In this document: piece by piece, positions 34,839 to 44,328 of the stretch
Layout: the number at the start of each line of letters is the position of its first letter
Position numbering within the stretch: the stretch's first letter is position 1
NCBI GenBank assembly: GCA_017983495.1
Contig: JAGOBH010000001.1
Span: 62,001 to 126,000 of the forward strand
Reading direction: 5' to 3'
Length of the DNA: 64,000 bases
Origin: Pyrinomonadaceae bacterium
Lineage (GTDB): Bacteria > Acidobacteriota > Blastocatellia > Pyrinomonadales > Pyrinomonadaceae
The notes under the pieces: generated by a model
Database searches by the model: none
What the model was told of the DNA's origin: nothing
What the model saw: only the letters and a program-made list of their open reading frames with translations
Made by a program: the position numbers and the translations under genes

Positions 34839-34913
34839 TTTGTGATTTGAACAAGTTTGCCCCCAGACGGCTAAACAGTCAACCATAGCATGGGAGTGGC
34901 CTAATTTCGGCCG

Positions 34914-34947
34914 AAAAAAAAGGACCGGCCCTGAGACCGATCCTTTT
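34914..34947 (-). terminator. Intrinsic terminator after the 34,969-35,724 gene
   Basis: Minus strand: AAAAGGATCGGTC, a TCAG loop, then GGCCGGTCC followed by eight U. The stem has one mismatch. It lies about 20 bp after the stop codon. Confidence 0.8.
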
Positions 34948-34968
34948 CGTGCTTCCGGTTAAGTTAGA

Positions 34969-35724
34969 TCAATCTAACCCTAATCGGCTTGTTGCTTTGC
35001 TTTCGAAATCTTCGGTATCGACCGACTCGATCGCGATTCTGTCCTTGGCAACGGTCGAATTCTTAGTCGTCGTTTTCTTGCCTTTCCCGGTGGTCGTAAT
35101 ACGCTTTCCGGTCAGGTAATTTGTGCTCTCACTGGTTACGCTGCCGTCGGCACGGTCGCGGCCCGAGTAGTCAAATCCGATCAGAAGGAACATCCCGGGC
35201 TGTTCGTCATATCTGAACTTGTAGGTCAGATCGGTGACCCAACGCGAACCGTGGTCCTGGTTGACGACGATCACGCCCTTTTCGATAGTGACGTTTGCCG
35301 GTGCGTCCGAAACGCCGTAAAACGCGCCGCCGCACGCAGTGCACTGGAGCAGGCGGTCGGCGATCGTCGCGAGGGTCAACGTGCCTTCTTTATCGGCAAA
35401 AACGATGACGAGGGCACGGCTGCGATCGACGCCGCGGTCGTCTTTGTCGGTCGACGGTTTGTCTTCGATCAGTTTGAGCACATGGTCGTCGATCTTGTCG
35501 CCATTAACATCGCCCTTAACATCCTCTTCGATCTTCCATCCCTCGGGCACAAATCCCTCGATCTTTTCAGCCGTTTCGGGAATCGCCGATTTGTCGATCG
35601 TCTTTGCTTCGTCCGATTCGTCCTGCGCAAATGCGGTCTGGGGCATTGCCGCAAAGATCGCGATCGCGGTGCATAAAAACGCACCAGTCATAAGGTTCTT
35701 AAACATATTTGTTCGGTCGGTCAT
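34969..35724 (-). CDS. Exported protein of unknown function with a DxDxDG-like loop
   Basis: 251 residues with a signal peptide (to about residue 34; an ATG at 35706 would give a shorter, also valid start). The mature part begins with an acidic segment, then GDVNGDKIDDHVLKL, a calcium-binding loop like those in FG-GAP/dockerin proteins, and a beta-rich middle (ALVIVFADKEGTLTLATIA, LLQCTACGGAFYG). The C-terminus is a Lys/Thr-rich stretch (TTGKGKKTTTKNS). No family is recognised. It has its own terminator and stands between the kinase gene and hppA. Confidence 0.7.
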   Translation of the reverse strand: MTDRTNMFKNLMTGAFLCTAIAIFAAMPQTAFAQDESDEAKTIDKSAIPETAEKIEGFVPEGWKIEEDVKGDVNGDKIDDHVLKLIEDKPSTDKDDRGVDRSRALVIVFADKEGTLTLATIADRLLQCTACGGAFYGVSDAPANVTIEKGVIVVNQDHGSRWVTDLTYKFRYDEQPGMFLLIGFDYSGRDRADGSVTSESTNYLTGKRITTTGKGKKTTTKNSTVAKDRIAIESVDTEDFESKATSRLGLD

Positions 35725-35835
35725 TGTATGGTTTTCTAAGATTATCGAAACTTCGAAGACTAAAGATGCCGTGCATCGAATGGACAGTTGCCAGTCTTAT
35801 TTGTGGACTCTCTGAAACGCCGGGATCCGGCTTCG

Positions 35836-35865
35836 AAAAAGGACCGGCCGAGGCCGATCCTTTTT
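35836..35865 (-). terminator. Intrinsic terminator of hppA
   Basis: Minus strand: AAAAAGGATCGGC, CTC, GCCGGTCCTTTTT, a stem with one mismatch ending in a five-U tract, 24 bp after the hppA stop. It closely resembles the terminator at 34914-34947. Confidence 0.82.
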
Positions 35866-35888
35866 CATTTACTTGCGTCTGCCGCCGG

Positions 35889-38012
35889 TTAGCGAGTGCC
35901 GATACCGGCAATGAACGGTGCGATGACGAGCGATACGATGGACATCAGCTTGATGAGAATGTTCATCGACGGGCCTGAAGTATCCTTGAAAGGATCGCCG
36001 ACCGTGTCGCCGGTGACCGACGCCTTGTGCGGCTCCGAGCCCTTATAATACATCTCGCCGTTGATCATGACGCCCTTTTCAAACGACTTTTTGGCGTTGT
36101 CCCAGGCTCCGCCTGCGTTCGACTGGAAGATACCCATCAGAACGCCGGAAACCGTGACACCGGCAAGCAATCCGCCCAAAACCTCAGGGCCGAAGATAAA
36201 GCCGACGATGACCGGCACGTTCAGAGCGATAGCTCCCGGCAAGAGCATCTGCTTGATCGACGCGTTGGTCGAGATGGCAACGCACTTCTCATATTCCGGC
36301 TCCGCGGTATGATCCATGATGCCCGGAATTTCGCGGAACTGACGGCGAACCTCTTCGACCATTTCCATCGCGGCCTTACCGACCGCCTGGATGCACAATG
36401 CCGAGAAGATGAACGGGATCATACCGCCGACGAACAGGCCGGCGAGAACGTTTGCCTTGTAAATGTCGATGCGGTCGATTCCGGCCATCCCGACAAACGC
36501 GGCGAACAATGCCAGCGACGTCAATGCCGCCGATGCTATGGCAAAACCCTTGCCGGTCGCGGCGGTCGTGTTACCGACGGCGTCGAGATTATCCGTACGC
36601 TCGCGAACTTCGGGCGGCAGCTTGCTCATTTCGGCAATTCCGCCTGCGTTATCGGCGATCGGCCCGAAAGCGTCGATCGCGAGCTGCATAGCGGTCGTCG
36701 CCATCATACCCGCAGCGGCGATCGCCACGCCGTACAACCCTGCAAAATAGTATGACGCCATGATGCCGGCGGCCAGGGTCAGGATCGGGATCACGGTCGA
36801 TTTCATACCAACGGCGAGGCCGCCGATGATGTTGGTCGCATGTCCGGTCGACGATTGCTGGACGATCGAGAGCACAGGCTTTTTACCCATCGCCGTAAAA
36901 TACTCGGTAACAAAGCTCATGATCGCACCGACGATAGTACCGACCACGATCGCCATAAAGACGCCGTTTTTGGTGAAGGTGCTTGCACGCGAGGTGAGCG
37001 GGCCGTCAGGCAGCAGCCACTGCACGACGAAATAAGATGCGATGACCGTCAGGATCATCGACATCCAGTTTCCGATATTCAGAGCGTGCTGAACGCTCGA
37101 TTTGTCGTCCTTGATGCGGACAAACATCGTACCGATGATCGAAAAGACGATTCCGAGGCCGCAGATGACCATCGGCAAAAGGATCGGCGACATATTGCCG
37201 AAAGGATCCTTGACGATGATCTCTTGTCCGAGGACCATTGTCGCGAGGATCGTTGCCACGTATGAACCGAAAAGATCGGCTCCCATACCGGCGACATCGC
37301 CGACGTTATCGCCGACGTTGTCAGCGATCGTGGCCGGGTTGCGAACATCATCTTCGGGAATGCCCGCTTCGACCTTACCGACCAGGTCGGCTCCGACGTC
37401 AGCAGCCTTGGTGTAGATACCGCCGCCGACGCGTGAAAATAGTGCGATCGACTCAGCTCCAAGCGAGAAGCCCGTCAATACTTCGATCGTCGTCTTGATC
37501 TGATGAACTCCCAGATCGGCAAACATCGCGAGGAATATAATGAACAATCCGCCCAAACCGAGCACCGCAAGGCCGGCAACGCCGAGTCCCATCACCGTTC
37601 CGCCGGTGAAGGATACCTTCAGTGCCTGCTTCAGGCTGGTACGCGCCGCCTGTGTTGTGCGAACATTCGCCTTTGTCGCGACCTTCATCCCGATGTAGCC
37701 TGCCGTAGCTGAAAACACGGCTCCAATGACGAATGCGACGGAGATCACCCAATGCGAGTGGATCTCTTTGCCATTTATCGAATGGATCGTCCCCGAGTAG
37801 GCAAGAAATATCACCGAGAGCACGACGAAGATGCTGAGGACTCGCCATTCTGCCTTTAGAAACGCCATCGCACCGTCGGCAATATGGCGTGCGAGCTCCT
37901 GCATTGTCTCGTCGCCGGCATCCTGCTTGCTGACCCAAGCAGACTTAAATGCCATCACGATCAGACCCAATATCCCTAAAGCGGGCGTCAAATAAATTAC
38001 GTAATCGTTCAT
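35889..38012 (-). CDS. hppA: Membrane-bound ion-translocating pyrophosphatase
   Basis: 707 residues with about 16 membrane segments. The pyrophosphate site motifs are intact: [22 protein letters not shown] and [19 protein letters not shown], plus [11 protein letters not shown] and the C-terminal [15 protein letters not shown]. The motif [10 protein letters not shown] (about residue 480) has Ala where potassium-independent enzymes have Lys, so this is the potassium-dependent type. Whether it pumps protons or sodium cannot be told from the parts I checked. It uses pyrophosphate to build a membrane ion gradient. Start ATG at 38012; terminator at 35836-35865. Confidence 0.96.
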   Translation of the reverse strand: MNDYVIYLTPALGILGLIVMAFKSAWVSKQDAGDETMQELARHIADGAMAFLKAEWRVLSIFVVLSVIFLAYSGTIHSINGKEIHSHWVISVAFVIGAVFSATAGYIGMKVATKANVRTTQAARTSLKQALKVSFTGGTVMGLGVAGLAVLGLGGLFIIFLAMFADLGVHQIKTTIEVLTGFSLGAESIALFSRVGGGIYTKAADVGADLVGKVEAGIPEDDVRNPATIADNVGDNVGDVAGMGADLFGSYVATILATMVLGQEIIVKDPFGNMSPILLPMVICGLGIVFSIIGTMFVRIKDDKSSVQHALNIGNWMSMILTVIASYFVVQWLLPDGPLTSRASTFTKNGVFMAIVVGTIVGAIMSFVTEYFTAMGKKPVLSIVQQSSTGHATNIIGGLAVGMKSTVIPILTLAAGIMASYYFAGLYGVAIAAAGMMATTAMQLAIDAFGPIADNAGGIAEMSKLPPEVRERTDNLDAVGNTTAATGKGFAIASAALTSLALFAAFVGMAGIDRIDIYKANVLAGLFVGGMIPFIFSALCIQAVGKAAMEMVEEVRRQFREIPGIMDHTAEPEYEKCVAISTNASIKQMLLPGAIALNVPVIVGFIFGPEVLGGLLAGVTVSGVLMGIFQSNAGGAWDNAKKSFEKGVMINGEMYYKGSEPHKASVTGDTVGDPFKDTSGPSMNILIKLMSIVSLVIAPFIAGIGTR

Positions 38013-38177
38013 ATTGTTCTTTTTCTTTATTCACACCCTTGACCGGCACAAACCAATATCGATCGCCGACCAGAACCACGGTGTAAACTTAGGTAAAGTT
38101 TAATAAATATCCAAAACTACTGATTATCAAATACTTGTTGGCATTTAACAAATATCGCGCGTTAAAAAGTAGGGTTC

Positions 38178-38275
38178 ACCACAGAGTCACAGAGGACACG
38201 GAGGTAATTAAGGCTGCCGGATGCCCGCTAACGCACAGTTACTCTATGCTCTCTGCGTAACTATGTCTCTGTGGT
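38178..38275. repeat. Inverted repeat (ACCACAGAG ... CTCTGTGGT) between hppA and the DUF3052 gene
   Basis: ACCACAGAG (38178-38186) and CTCTGTGGT (38267-38275) form the outer 9-bp arms of an imperfect long hairpin whose inner parts are CACAGAGGACACGGAGG-like and CTCTGCGTAACTATGT-like. Sequences with this CACAGAG pattern are scattered in intergenic regions of many bacteria, from memory. The 38,013-38,177 stretch left of it is the hppA upstream region, AT-rich and without a gene. Confidence 0.5.
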
Positions 38276-38286
38276 AAATTTCTTAC

Positions 38287-38697
38287 ATGACAGTCGGATA
38301 TTCAGGGACGCCGTTGGCGAAAAAGTTGGGGATCAAGGACGGCTGGGACGTTCTGACGATCAACGCTCCCGACGATTACGCGGATCTCGTCGCTCCATTG
38401 CCGGACGGTGTGACGCTGTCGGAAGGCGCCCGCAGTGGCGTCGATCTGATCCATTTATTCACGAATAGCCGCGACGAGCTGTCCGAAAAACTTGGCATTT
38501 GCGTCCGTGCGATAAAACAAGACGGCTCCATCTGGGTATCCTGGTACAAAAAGGCGGCAAAACTGCCAACCGAGATCACCGAAGACACCGTTCGCGAGGC
38601 CGCCTTTCCGCTCGGCCTGGTGGACGTCAAGGTCTGCGCGGTCGACGAGAGATGGTCCGCACTTAAATTGGTTATCCGCAAAGAAAATCGTATATAA
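38287..38697 (+). CDS. DUF3052 family protein
   Basis: 136 residues. MTVGYSGTPLAKKLGIKDG, LPDGVTLSEG and IWVSWYKKAAKLPTEITEDTVREAA, with a C-terminal VDVKVCAVDERWSALKLVIRK, are the DUF3052 signature. Family members are small cytoplasmic proteins of unknown function. No signal peptide or membrane segment. The start ATG follows the palindrome at 38267-38275 by about 12 bp, so the promoter lies in or before that element. It is followed 37 bp later by the YdeI-like gene. Confidence 0.9.
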   Translation: MTVGYSGTPLAKKLGIKDGWDVLTINAPDDYADLVAPLPDGVTLSEGARSGVDLIHLFTNSRDELSEKLGICVRAIKQDGSIWVSWYKKAAKLPTEITEDTVREAAFPLGLVDVKVCAVDERWSALKLVIRKENRI

Positions 38698-38734
38698 TAC
38701 CGTTCACTTATCAAAGCCCGGAGGATCAAAGTCT

Positions 38735-39340
38735 ATGCCAACGACCGACCCGAGAGTTGACGCATACATCGAAAAGTCGAAGGATTTTGCCAAGCCGATC
38801 CTGACGCATATCCGTGCACTCGTTCACGCGACGTGCCCCGAGGCGACGGAGACGTTGAAATGGAGCATGCCGAGCTTTGAATACAAGGGCATCTTGTGCG
38901 GCTTTGCGGCATTCAAAGAGCACTGTACGTTTGGATTTTGGAAGCAGACGCTGATGGAATCGGACGCTTTTTCGGAGACAAAGACGGCGATGGGCAGCTT
39001 TGGAAAGCTCAAGTCACTGAAAGACCTGCCGAGTGACGCGGTGATGAAAAAGCTCATCAAACAGGCGATGAAGCTCAACGACGAAGGCGTCAAGGTCAGC
39101 AAGGCAAAGCCGTCCGGCGAAAAGAAAGAGATCGAGGTCCCTGATGTTCTGCTCGAGGCACTGGCTCAAAACGAAAAGGCGGCGGAAACCTTCAGCAACT
39201 TTCCGCCAAGCTGCCGTAAAGAATATATCCAATGGATAATCGAGGCCAAGACCGACGCCACACGCGATAAGCGCCTGGCAACCACTATCGAATGGCTGAC
39301 CGAGGGCAAAAGAAAGAACTGGAAGTACGAGAAATGCTAA
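38735..39340 (+). CDS. YdeI/OmpD-associated family protein (DUF1801-like)
   Basis: 201 residues. The N-terminal half has a DUF1801-type fold (DAYIEKSKDFAKPILTHIRALVHATCPEATETLKW, across residues ~8-43, SMPSFEYKGILCGFAAFKEHCTFGFWK). The C-terminal half (PDVLLEALAQNEKAAETFSNFPPSCRKEYIQWI) matches the Omp-dependent YdeI helical domain. In Salmonella, YdeI-type proteins help resist cationic peptides, from family knowledge; the role here is unknown. GGAGG lies 10 nt before the ATG. Confidence 0.88.
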   Translation: MPTTDPRVDAYIEKSKDFAKPILTHIRALVHATCPEATETLKWSMPSFEYKGILCGFAAFKEHCTFGFWKQTLMESDAFSETKTAMGSFGKLKSLKDLPSDAVMKKLIKQAMKLNDEGVKVSKAKPSGEKKEIEVPDVLLEALAQNEKAAETFSNFPPSCRKEYIQWIIEAKTDATRDKRLATTIEWLTEGKRKNWKYEKC

Positions 39341-39373
39341 CGATCGGTCAAAAGGTCGATAGAATGATTAAAT

Positions 39374-39640
39374 ATGCCGACGCTATCAATGTTTTTCGGG
39401 ATAATTATCCGGATGTACTATGCGCCGAAGGAACACGGCCCGGCGCACATACACGCGATCTACAATGAAAGCGAGGCGGTTTTCAGTATTTCGGACGGCG
39501 GCGTTTCGAAGGGCGAATTTCCGCCAAAGCAAACTCGGCTTGTGCAGGCCTGGATAGAGATCCATCGTGACGAGCTGGTTGCAAATTGGGAGCTTTGTCA
39601 AAGCGGTGAGCCACCGTTCAAGATCGATCCATTGAAATAA
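39374..39640 (+). CDS. DUF4160 protein (first gene of a DUF4160-DUF2442 pair)
   Basis: 88 residues. IIIRMYYAPKEHGPAHIHAIYN and KQTRLVQAWIEIHRDELVANWELC are the DUF4160 signature. The family is nearly always next to a DUF2442 gene, as here (4 bp later), and the pair is suspected to be toxin-antitoxin-like, though this is unproven. No catalytic residues can be named with confidence; the conserved EHGPAHIH histidines could bind metal. Confidence 0.88.
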   Translation: MPTLSMFFGIIIRMYYAPKEHGPAHIHAIYNESEAVFSISDGGVSKGEFPPKQTRLVQAWIEIHRDELVANWELCQSGEPPFKIDPLK

Positions 39641-39644
39641 AACG

Positions 39645-39887
39645 ATGTATTTTTCTATCAAACATGTCGAAGCGAGTTCTGACTTTACGCTTATACTTAC
39701 CTTTGAAAATGGAGAGCGTAAAAGTTATGACATGAAACCGTATCTCGATACGGGCGTATTCAAACGACTTAAGGACGAGCGAGTTTTTAGGACCGCGCAC
39801 GTTTCTTTTAATACGGTTGCCTGGGACGGTGACATCGATTTCGACCCCGAGGCACTATACGAGGGCGGATTGCCCTTGAGTGACTAG
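39645..39887 (+). CDS. DUF2442 protein (second gene of the pair)
   Basis: 80 residues. The pattern LTFENGERKSYDMKPYLDTGVFKRLKDE, VAWDGDIDFDPEALYEGG is typical of DUF2442. It starts 4 bp after the DUF4160 stop, so the two are translated together. Possible toxin-antitoxin or regulatory partner of the upstream gene. Confidence 0.88.
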   Translation: MYFSIKHVEASSDFTLILTFENGERKSYDMKPYLDTGVFKRLKDERVFRTAHVSFNTVAWDGDIDFDPEALYEGGLPLSD

Positions 39888-39936
39888 ATTTTTGACCCGA
39901 CAGATTTTTCAATTATAAAAAAAAATATTTCCGATT

Positions 39937-41454
39937 ATGGCTGACCCAATACTAATAGCAAAAAACACCGAAGCTGAGTTTTTTCTTTTGCCGCAGATGG
40001 CTAACCGTCACGGCGTTATCACCGGAGCGACCGGCACCGGTAAGACCGTGACACTGCAAAAGCTGGCCGAGGGGTTTGCTTCGCGGGGCGTGCCGGTCTT
40101 TATGGCGGATATCAAAGGCGACCTGACCGGTGTAACGCAGGCCGGTGGCGGTAACGCCAAGATCGACGCCCGCAATGAACTGCTCGGCATAACGCCCGTG
40201 TTCGAGGGATTTCCGGCGACCGTTTGGGACGTTTTCGGCAAGCAAGGCCACCCGCTGCGTGCGACCGTTTCGGAAATGGGCCCGCTGCTCATCTCGCGTC
40301 TGCTGCAGCTCAACGACACGCAGGAGGGCGTATTGTCGATCGCATTTAAGTACGCCGACGACAACGGCCTGATGCTGCTCGACCTCAAGGACCTGCAAGC
40401 GTTGATGCAGTTTGTCGGAACCAGTGCCGACGAGCTGACACTGCAGTACGGCAACGTTTCCGCGGCGTCGGTCGGGGCGATCCAACGCGGTTTGCTGCAG
40501 ATCGACGAACAGGGCGGCGACCTGTTTTTTGGCGAGCCGGCCGTCAAACTCGAGGATTTTATGCAGACCGTCGGCGGCAAAGGCGTCCTCAACCTGCTCG
40601 CGGCCGACCAGTTGATCAACGCTCCTAAGCTATATTCGACTTTCCTGCTCTGGCTGCTGTCCGAGCTGTTCGAGTCCCTGCCCGAAGCAGGCGATCTCGA
40701 TAAGCCAAAGCTCGTCTTCTTTTTTGACGAAGCTCACCTGCTGTTTTCCGACGCTCCGACCGCACTCATCGACAAGGTCGAACAGGTCGTCCGGCTGATT
40801 CGTTCAAAGGGTGTCGGCGTTTACTTCGTGACGCAAAATCCGGCGGACATTCCCGAAAAGGTGTTGGCCCAGCTCGGCAACCGTGTCCAGCACGCCCTGC
40901 GTGCATACACGCCGCAGGAGCAAAAGGGCGTAAAGGCTGCCGCGTCGTCTTTCCGCGTCAACCCGAAACTCGACACTGAGACCGTAATTACCGAACTCGG
41001 CGTCGGCGAAGTGCTGATCTCGACCCTCGACGAAAAGGGCGTTCCGACGATGGTCGACCGTGCCTTCGTCGTGCCGCCGTCCGGCCACATCGGCCCGATC
41101 TCACCCGAACAGCGTGCCGCATTGATCGCTAATTCGCTCGTCGCGGGGATTTACGACACGCCCAACGACCGCGAATCTGCGTACGAATTGCTGCAGGTAA
41201 AAGCCGAAGCAAGATTTGCCGAGCAGCAGGCATTAGCCGAAGCCGAGGCAGCTGCAAAAGAAGCGGAAAAAGCGGCTAAGGAAGAGGCGAGAGCATCGCG
41301 GACCAGCAGCCGCAACGATTCCTTGCTCGAATCGGTCACAAAAAGCGCAGCCCGTTCGGCGAGTTCCACGATCGGCCGTCAGATCGGCAATTCGATCGTC
41401 CGCGGCGTGCTCGGCAGTATTTTTGGAGGCAAAAGCAAAACCAGTTGGTTCTAG
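39937..41454 (+). CDS. HerA-like ATPase, DUF853/YjgR family
   Basis: 505 residues. Walker A GATGTGKT (residues 30-37), [14 protein letters not shown], Walker [13 protein letters not shown] (about 262) and [32 protein letters not shown] define the DUF853 branch of the HerA/FtsK superfamily. These are predicted hexameric DNA or protein translocases of unknown role. A coiled coil rich in Ala and Glu ([20 protein letters not shown], about 425-445) precedes a Gly-rich C-terminus ([19 protein letters not shown]). The downstream AHSA1 gene starts 10 bp later, using an AGGAG that overlaps this stop codon. Confidence 0.92.
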   Translation: MADPILIAKNTEAEFFLLPQMANRHGVITGATGTGKTVTLQKLAEGFASRGVPVFMADIKGDLTGVTQAGGGNAKIDARNELLGITPVFEGFPATVWDVFGKQGHPLRATVSEMGPLLISRLLQLNDTQEGVLSIAFKYADDNGLMLLDLKDLQALMQFVGTSADELTLQYGNVSAASVGAIQRGLLQIDEQGGDLFFGEPAVKLEDFMQTVGGKGVLNLLAADQLINAPKLYSTFLLWLLSELFESLPEAGDLDKPKLVFFFDEAHLLFSDAPTALIDKVEQVVRLIRSKGVGVYFVTQNPADIPEKVLAQLGNRVQHALRAYTPQEQKGVKAAASSFRVNPKLDTETVITELGVGEVLISTLDEKGVPTMVDRAFVVPPSGHIGPISPEQRAALIANSLVAGIYDTPNDRESAYELLQVKAEARFAEQQALAEAEAAAKEAEKAAKEEARASRTSSRNDSLLESVTKSAARSASSTIGRQIGNSIVRGVLGSIFGGKSKTSWF

Positions 41455-41464
41455 GAGATAGGTG

Positions 41465-41956
41465 ATGAGTCGTGACTGGAGCACATTTACACGTCGCATC
41501 ACGGTAAATTATCCGGCCCGCGCTATCTATGAGGCGTGGGCCGTTCCATCTCAGATCACACGCTGGTTTTTGCGTTCCGCGGAGTACGTCGGATTTGACG
41601 GCACGGCGAAAAACGTTGACCGCGAGGTCGAGGCGGGCGACTCGTACCTGTGGCGTTGGCACGGCTATCTCGACGACGTCAGTGAAGCCGGAATGATCAC
41701 CGAGGCCAACGGGCTCGACCGTTTTGCCTTTACCTTTACCGAAAACTGTCTCGTCACCGTCACTATCAAAGACGAATCCGGTGAGACCGTCGTCGAGCTG
41801 ACGCAGAGCCACATTCCCGACGACAAAGACCGCAACATTTACGTAAATTGCTCATATGGCTGGACGTTCTTTCTCGCAAATCTGAAGTCGATCCTTGAGG
41901 GTGGGCCAGATCTGCGAAACCGGAACGTCGATATTAAAGACGTTGTAAATTCCTGA
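41465..41956 (+). CDS. SRPBCC/AHSA1-type ligand-binding domain protein
   Basis: 163 residues from the ATG at 41465 (a GTG directly before is possible). RRITVNYPARAIYEAWAVPSQITRWFLRSAEYV and SYLWRWHGYLDD, GWTFFLANLKSILEGG are typical of AHSA1/START-like proteins, which bind small hydrophobic ligands or act as Hsp90-activator relatives. Ligand unknown. It follows the HerA-like gene by 10 bp and shares its operon. Confidence 0.85.
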   Translation: MSRDWSTFTRRITVNYPARAIYEAWAVPSQITRWFLRSAEYVGFDGTAKNVDREVEAGDSYLWRWHGYLDDVSEAGMITEANGLDRFAFTFTENCLVTVTIKDESGETVVELTQSHIPDDKDRNIYVNCSYGWTFFLANLKSILEGGPDLRNRNVDIKDVVNS

Positions 41957-41969
41957 GGAGGTTAGGTTT

Positions 41970-42047
41970 ATGGCTGAAAAGGGTACTTTGCTTTTCTTTG
42001 CGGCTTTGGCGGCCTCGGACGATGCACGGGCACTTGAGTCCGTATGA
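41970..42047 (+). CDS. Possible 25-residue peptide with a strong ribosome-binding site
   Basis: ATG at 41970 is preceded by AGGAGG at about 8 nt, overlapping the AHSA1 stop. It encodes MAEKGTLLFFAALAASDDA then RALESV. No similarity recognised. Its stop lies 18 bp before the start of the ASCH-like gene, which lacks a good ribosome site of its own, so it may act as a leader for coupled translation. Low confidence. Confidence 0.3.
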   Translation: MAEKGTLLFFAALAASDDARALESV

Positions 42048-42065
42048 ACGCAAACCGCGAAGAAA

Positions 42066-42656
42066 ATGCTGATCAAAAACGTAGTCCTCGACGATATTAA
42101 GGCCGGCAAGATCTCGCTCATCTTTCGCCGTTGGAAAAAGCCGGGCGTAAAGGCGGGCGGTACGCAGATGACGCAGCGTGGCGTTTTGGCGATCGACGCG
42201 GTCGATGTCGTCACGACGCGCAAAATCACCAACAAAGATGCGATCGCCGCAGGATTTGCGTCGAAAAGTGAGCTGCTCGCTCAATTGATCGAACGCGACG
42301 AGCCGACCGAGATCTACCGCATCGCCGTGCGTTTCGTGGGCGAGGACCCGCGGAAGGAACTCCGCCAAAAAGCCGATCTGTCAGCTGGCGAGATCGAAGA
42401 CATCATCGCCCATTTGCGCAAACTCGACGCCGGCAGCCAACGCGGAAACTGGACGCAATTGTATTTGCAGATGATCCATGACCAGCCCAACACCCACGCC
42501 GCCATTCTCGCCCAACAGATCGGCCTCGACATCCCGCACTTCAAACCCTGGGTTCGCAAACTAAAAGCCCTCGGCCTGACCGAAAGCCTGCGGCCGGGAT
42601 ATCGGTTGTCACCGCGCGGTGAAAAGGTACTCGACGCGCTGCGGCGAGTAAAATAG
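42066..42656 (+). CDS. ASCH/PUA-like domain protein with C-terminal winged helix
   Basis: 196 residues. The N-terminal ~110 residues (VVLDDIKAGKISLIFRRWKKPGVKAGGTQMTQRGVLAIDAVDVV, across ~6-50) look like an ASCH/PUA fold, which binds RNA or modified nucleotides. The C-terminal part (LQMIHDQPNTHAAILAQQIGLDIPHFKPWVRKLKALGLTESLRPGYRLSPRGEKVLDAL, quoted across residues ~130-190) is a winged helix of the MarR-like type. Such fusions are predicted RNA-linked regulators. A truncated copy of the C-terminal domain lies at 44184-44288. Confidence 0.72.
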   Translation: MLIKNVVLDDIKAGKISLIFRRWKKPGVKAGGTQMTQRGVLAIDAVDVVTTRKITNKDAIAAGFASKSELLAQLIERDEPTEIYRIAVRFVGEDPRKELRQKADLSAGEIEDIIAHLRKLDAGSQRGNWTQLYLQMIHDQPNTHAAILAQQIGLDIPHFKPWVRKLKALGLTESLRPGYRLSPRGEKVLDALRRVK

Positions 42657-42669
42657 TAAACTACCTCTA

Positions 42670-44121
42670 ATGAAAGTACTTCTCACCGGTGCCAATGGTT
42701 ACATTGGAAAGCGGCTGTTGCCAATGCTGATCGAGCGGGGTTGTGAGGTTGTCTGTGCGGTCAGGGATAAGGACAGATTCCCACGGGACGGTTTTTATGC
42801 ACACGCAAACGTCAGCGTCCTCGAAATTGACTTCTTAGTGGATGCGTCACCAAAGAATACGCTGCAGGATGTCGACGTTGCATATTATTTGATCCATTCG
42901 ATGAGTGACAACGATTCGTCCGGTTTTGACAAGCTGGAGGAGACCGCGGCATCGAATTTTGTCACGCTGATCGACCAAACATCGGCAAAACAGATAATCT
43001 ATCTGGGCGGCATCACCAACGAAAAGAAACTCTCAAAACACCTGGCGTCTAGGAAAAAGGTCGACGAGATACTACGAACGAGCAAAGTGCCGGTCACGTC
43101 GCTCAAGGCCGCGATAATCGTCGGCTCGGGCAGTTCGTCGTTCGAGATCATACGCGATCTGGCCGAAAAACTGCCAATAATGATCACGCCTAAATGGCTG
43201 AATACGAGGACCCAGCCGATCGCGATCCGCAACGTACTCGAATATCTCACCGGCGTCCTGCATCGTGAGGACACCTACGGCCAATCGTACGATATCGGCG
43301 GCCCCGACGTAATGACCTACAAGGAAATGCTGCTTCAATTTGCCGAGGTCCGCGGACTGAAACGATATATCTTTACGGTCCCGATAATGACGCCAAAGCT
43401 CTCGTCATACTGGCTCTATTTCGTGACAAACACGTCTTATCGGCTCGCCGTTAATCTCGTCAATAGCATGAAGGTCGAGGTCATCGCGGAGCCAAATGAT
43501 CTCGGTAAACGGCTTGGTATCGTACCGATGACCTACAGAGAAGCGGTAACCCTCGCTTTTCAAAAGATCGGGCAGAACAGTGTGATCTCAAGCTGGAAAG
43601 ATTCGCTTGTCTCGAGCTATCGGGATAATTCCCTGCTCGAGCATTTGGAGGTGCCCGTCAACGGGTGCTTTGTCGACGAAAGGCTTGTGCCGATAACGAC
43701 CGATGCCGATCAGGTGCTCGACAACATCTGGTCGATCGGCGGCGGCCGCGGCTGGTACTACACCAACTGGCTATGGTCTATCAGGGGCGTTATGGACAAG
43801 ATGTTCGGCGGTGTCGGGCTCCGCCGCGGCCGGACAAACTCCAACGCCATAAACGCCGGTGACACCCTCGATTTCTGGCGTGTGCTGGTTGCCGACAAGC
43901 CGCAAAAGAGACTCTTGCTTTACGCTGAAATGAAGCTCCCCGGCGAAGCGTGGCTTGAGTTTATGATCGTTCGCAAGGACGGGCAGGACTATCTAAAACA
44001 AACAGCGACATTCCGCCCCAAAGGGCTAATCGGCCGTTTGTACTGGTATTCAGTTCTGCCGTTCCACTATTTCGTTTTTCAGGGCATGGCTGAAAATGTA
44101 GTCAGTTATAAGCCGTCTTAA
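42670..44121 (+). CDS. NAD(P)-binding protein with DUF2867 domain
   Basis: 483 residues. The N-terminal ~300 residues are an NmrA/SDR-like Rossmann domain (LLTGANGYIGKRLLPML, YYLIHSMSD, YDIGGPDVMTYKEMLLQFAEVRG). The C-terminal ~165 residues are DUF2867 (IWSIGGGRGWYYTNWLWSIRG, AWLEFMIVRKDGQDYLKQTATFRP, GRLYWYSVLPFHYFVFQGM). The pair is common in environmental bacteria; the reaction is unknown. It may bind NADPH and a lipid-like substrate, an inference from family. It starts 13 bp after the ASCH-like gene. Confidence 0.88.
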   Translation: MKVLLTGANGYIGKRLLPMLIERGCEVVCAVRDKDRFPRDGFYAHANVSVLEIDFLVDASPKNTLQDVDVAYYLIHSMSDNDSSGFDKLEETAASNFVTLIDQTSAKQIIYLGGITNEKKLSKHLASRKKVDEILRTSKVPVTSLKAAIIVGSGSSSFEIIRDLAEKLPIMITPKWLNTRTQPIAIRNVLEYLTGVLHREDTYGQSYDIGGPDVMTYKEMLLQFAEVRGLKRYIFTVPIMTPKLSSYWLYFVTNTSYRLAVNLVNSMKVEVIAEPNDLGKRLGIVPMTYREAVTLAFQKIGQNSVISSWKDSLVSSYRDNSLLEHLEVPVNGCFVDERLVPITTDADQVLDNIWSIGGGRGWYYTNWLWSIRGVMDKMFGGVGLRRGRTNSNAINAGDTLDFWRVLVADKPQKRLLLYAEMKLPGEAWLEFMIVRKDGQDYLKQTATFRPKGLIGRLYWYSVLPFHYFVFQGMAENVVSYKPS

Positions 44122-44183
44122 GGCTCATCAATAGTTCGTGAACAGTTACCTTAGCGTAGCTAAACGCTGCCAAACGCCCGATC

Positions 44184-44288
44184 CGCAGACTAAAAGCCCT
44201 CGGCTTGAACGAAAGCCTTACGCCGGGGTATCGGTTGTCTCCGAGAGGAGAGAAAATACTGGCGTACTTCGAGATAAGTAATTATTGA
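44184..44288 (+). pseudogene. Truncated copy of the winged-helix end of the 42066-42656 gene
   Basis: In frame this stretch reads RRLKALGLNESLTPGYRLSP and then RGEKILAYFEISNY followed by a stop. The first 27 residues match the C-terminus of the ASCH/winged-helix protein (KLKALGLTESLRPGYRLSPRGEKVLDAL) with few changes, and the DNA also aligns. There is no start codon and the upstream part is missing, so it is a gene fragment left by duplication and deletion. Confidence 0.8.
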
Positions 44289-44328
44289 TAGCCATAAGAA
44301 TCGCTATAATGCGTTAAGGAGAGAAAAC

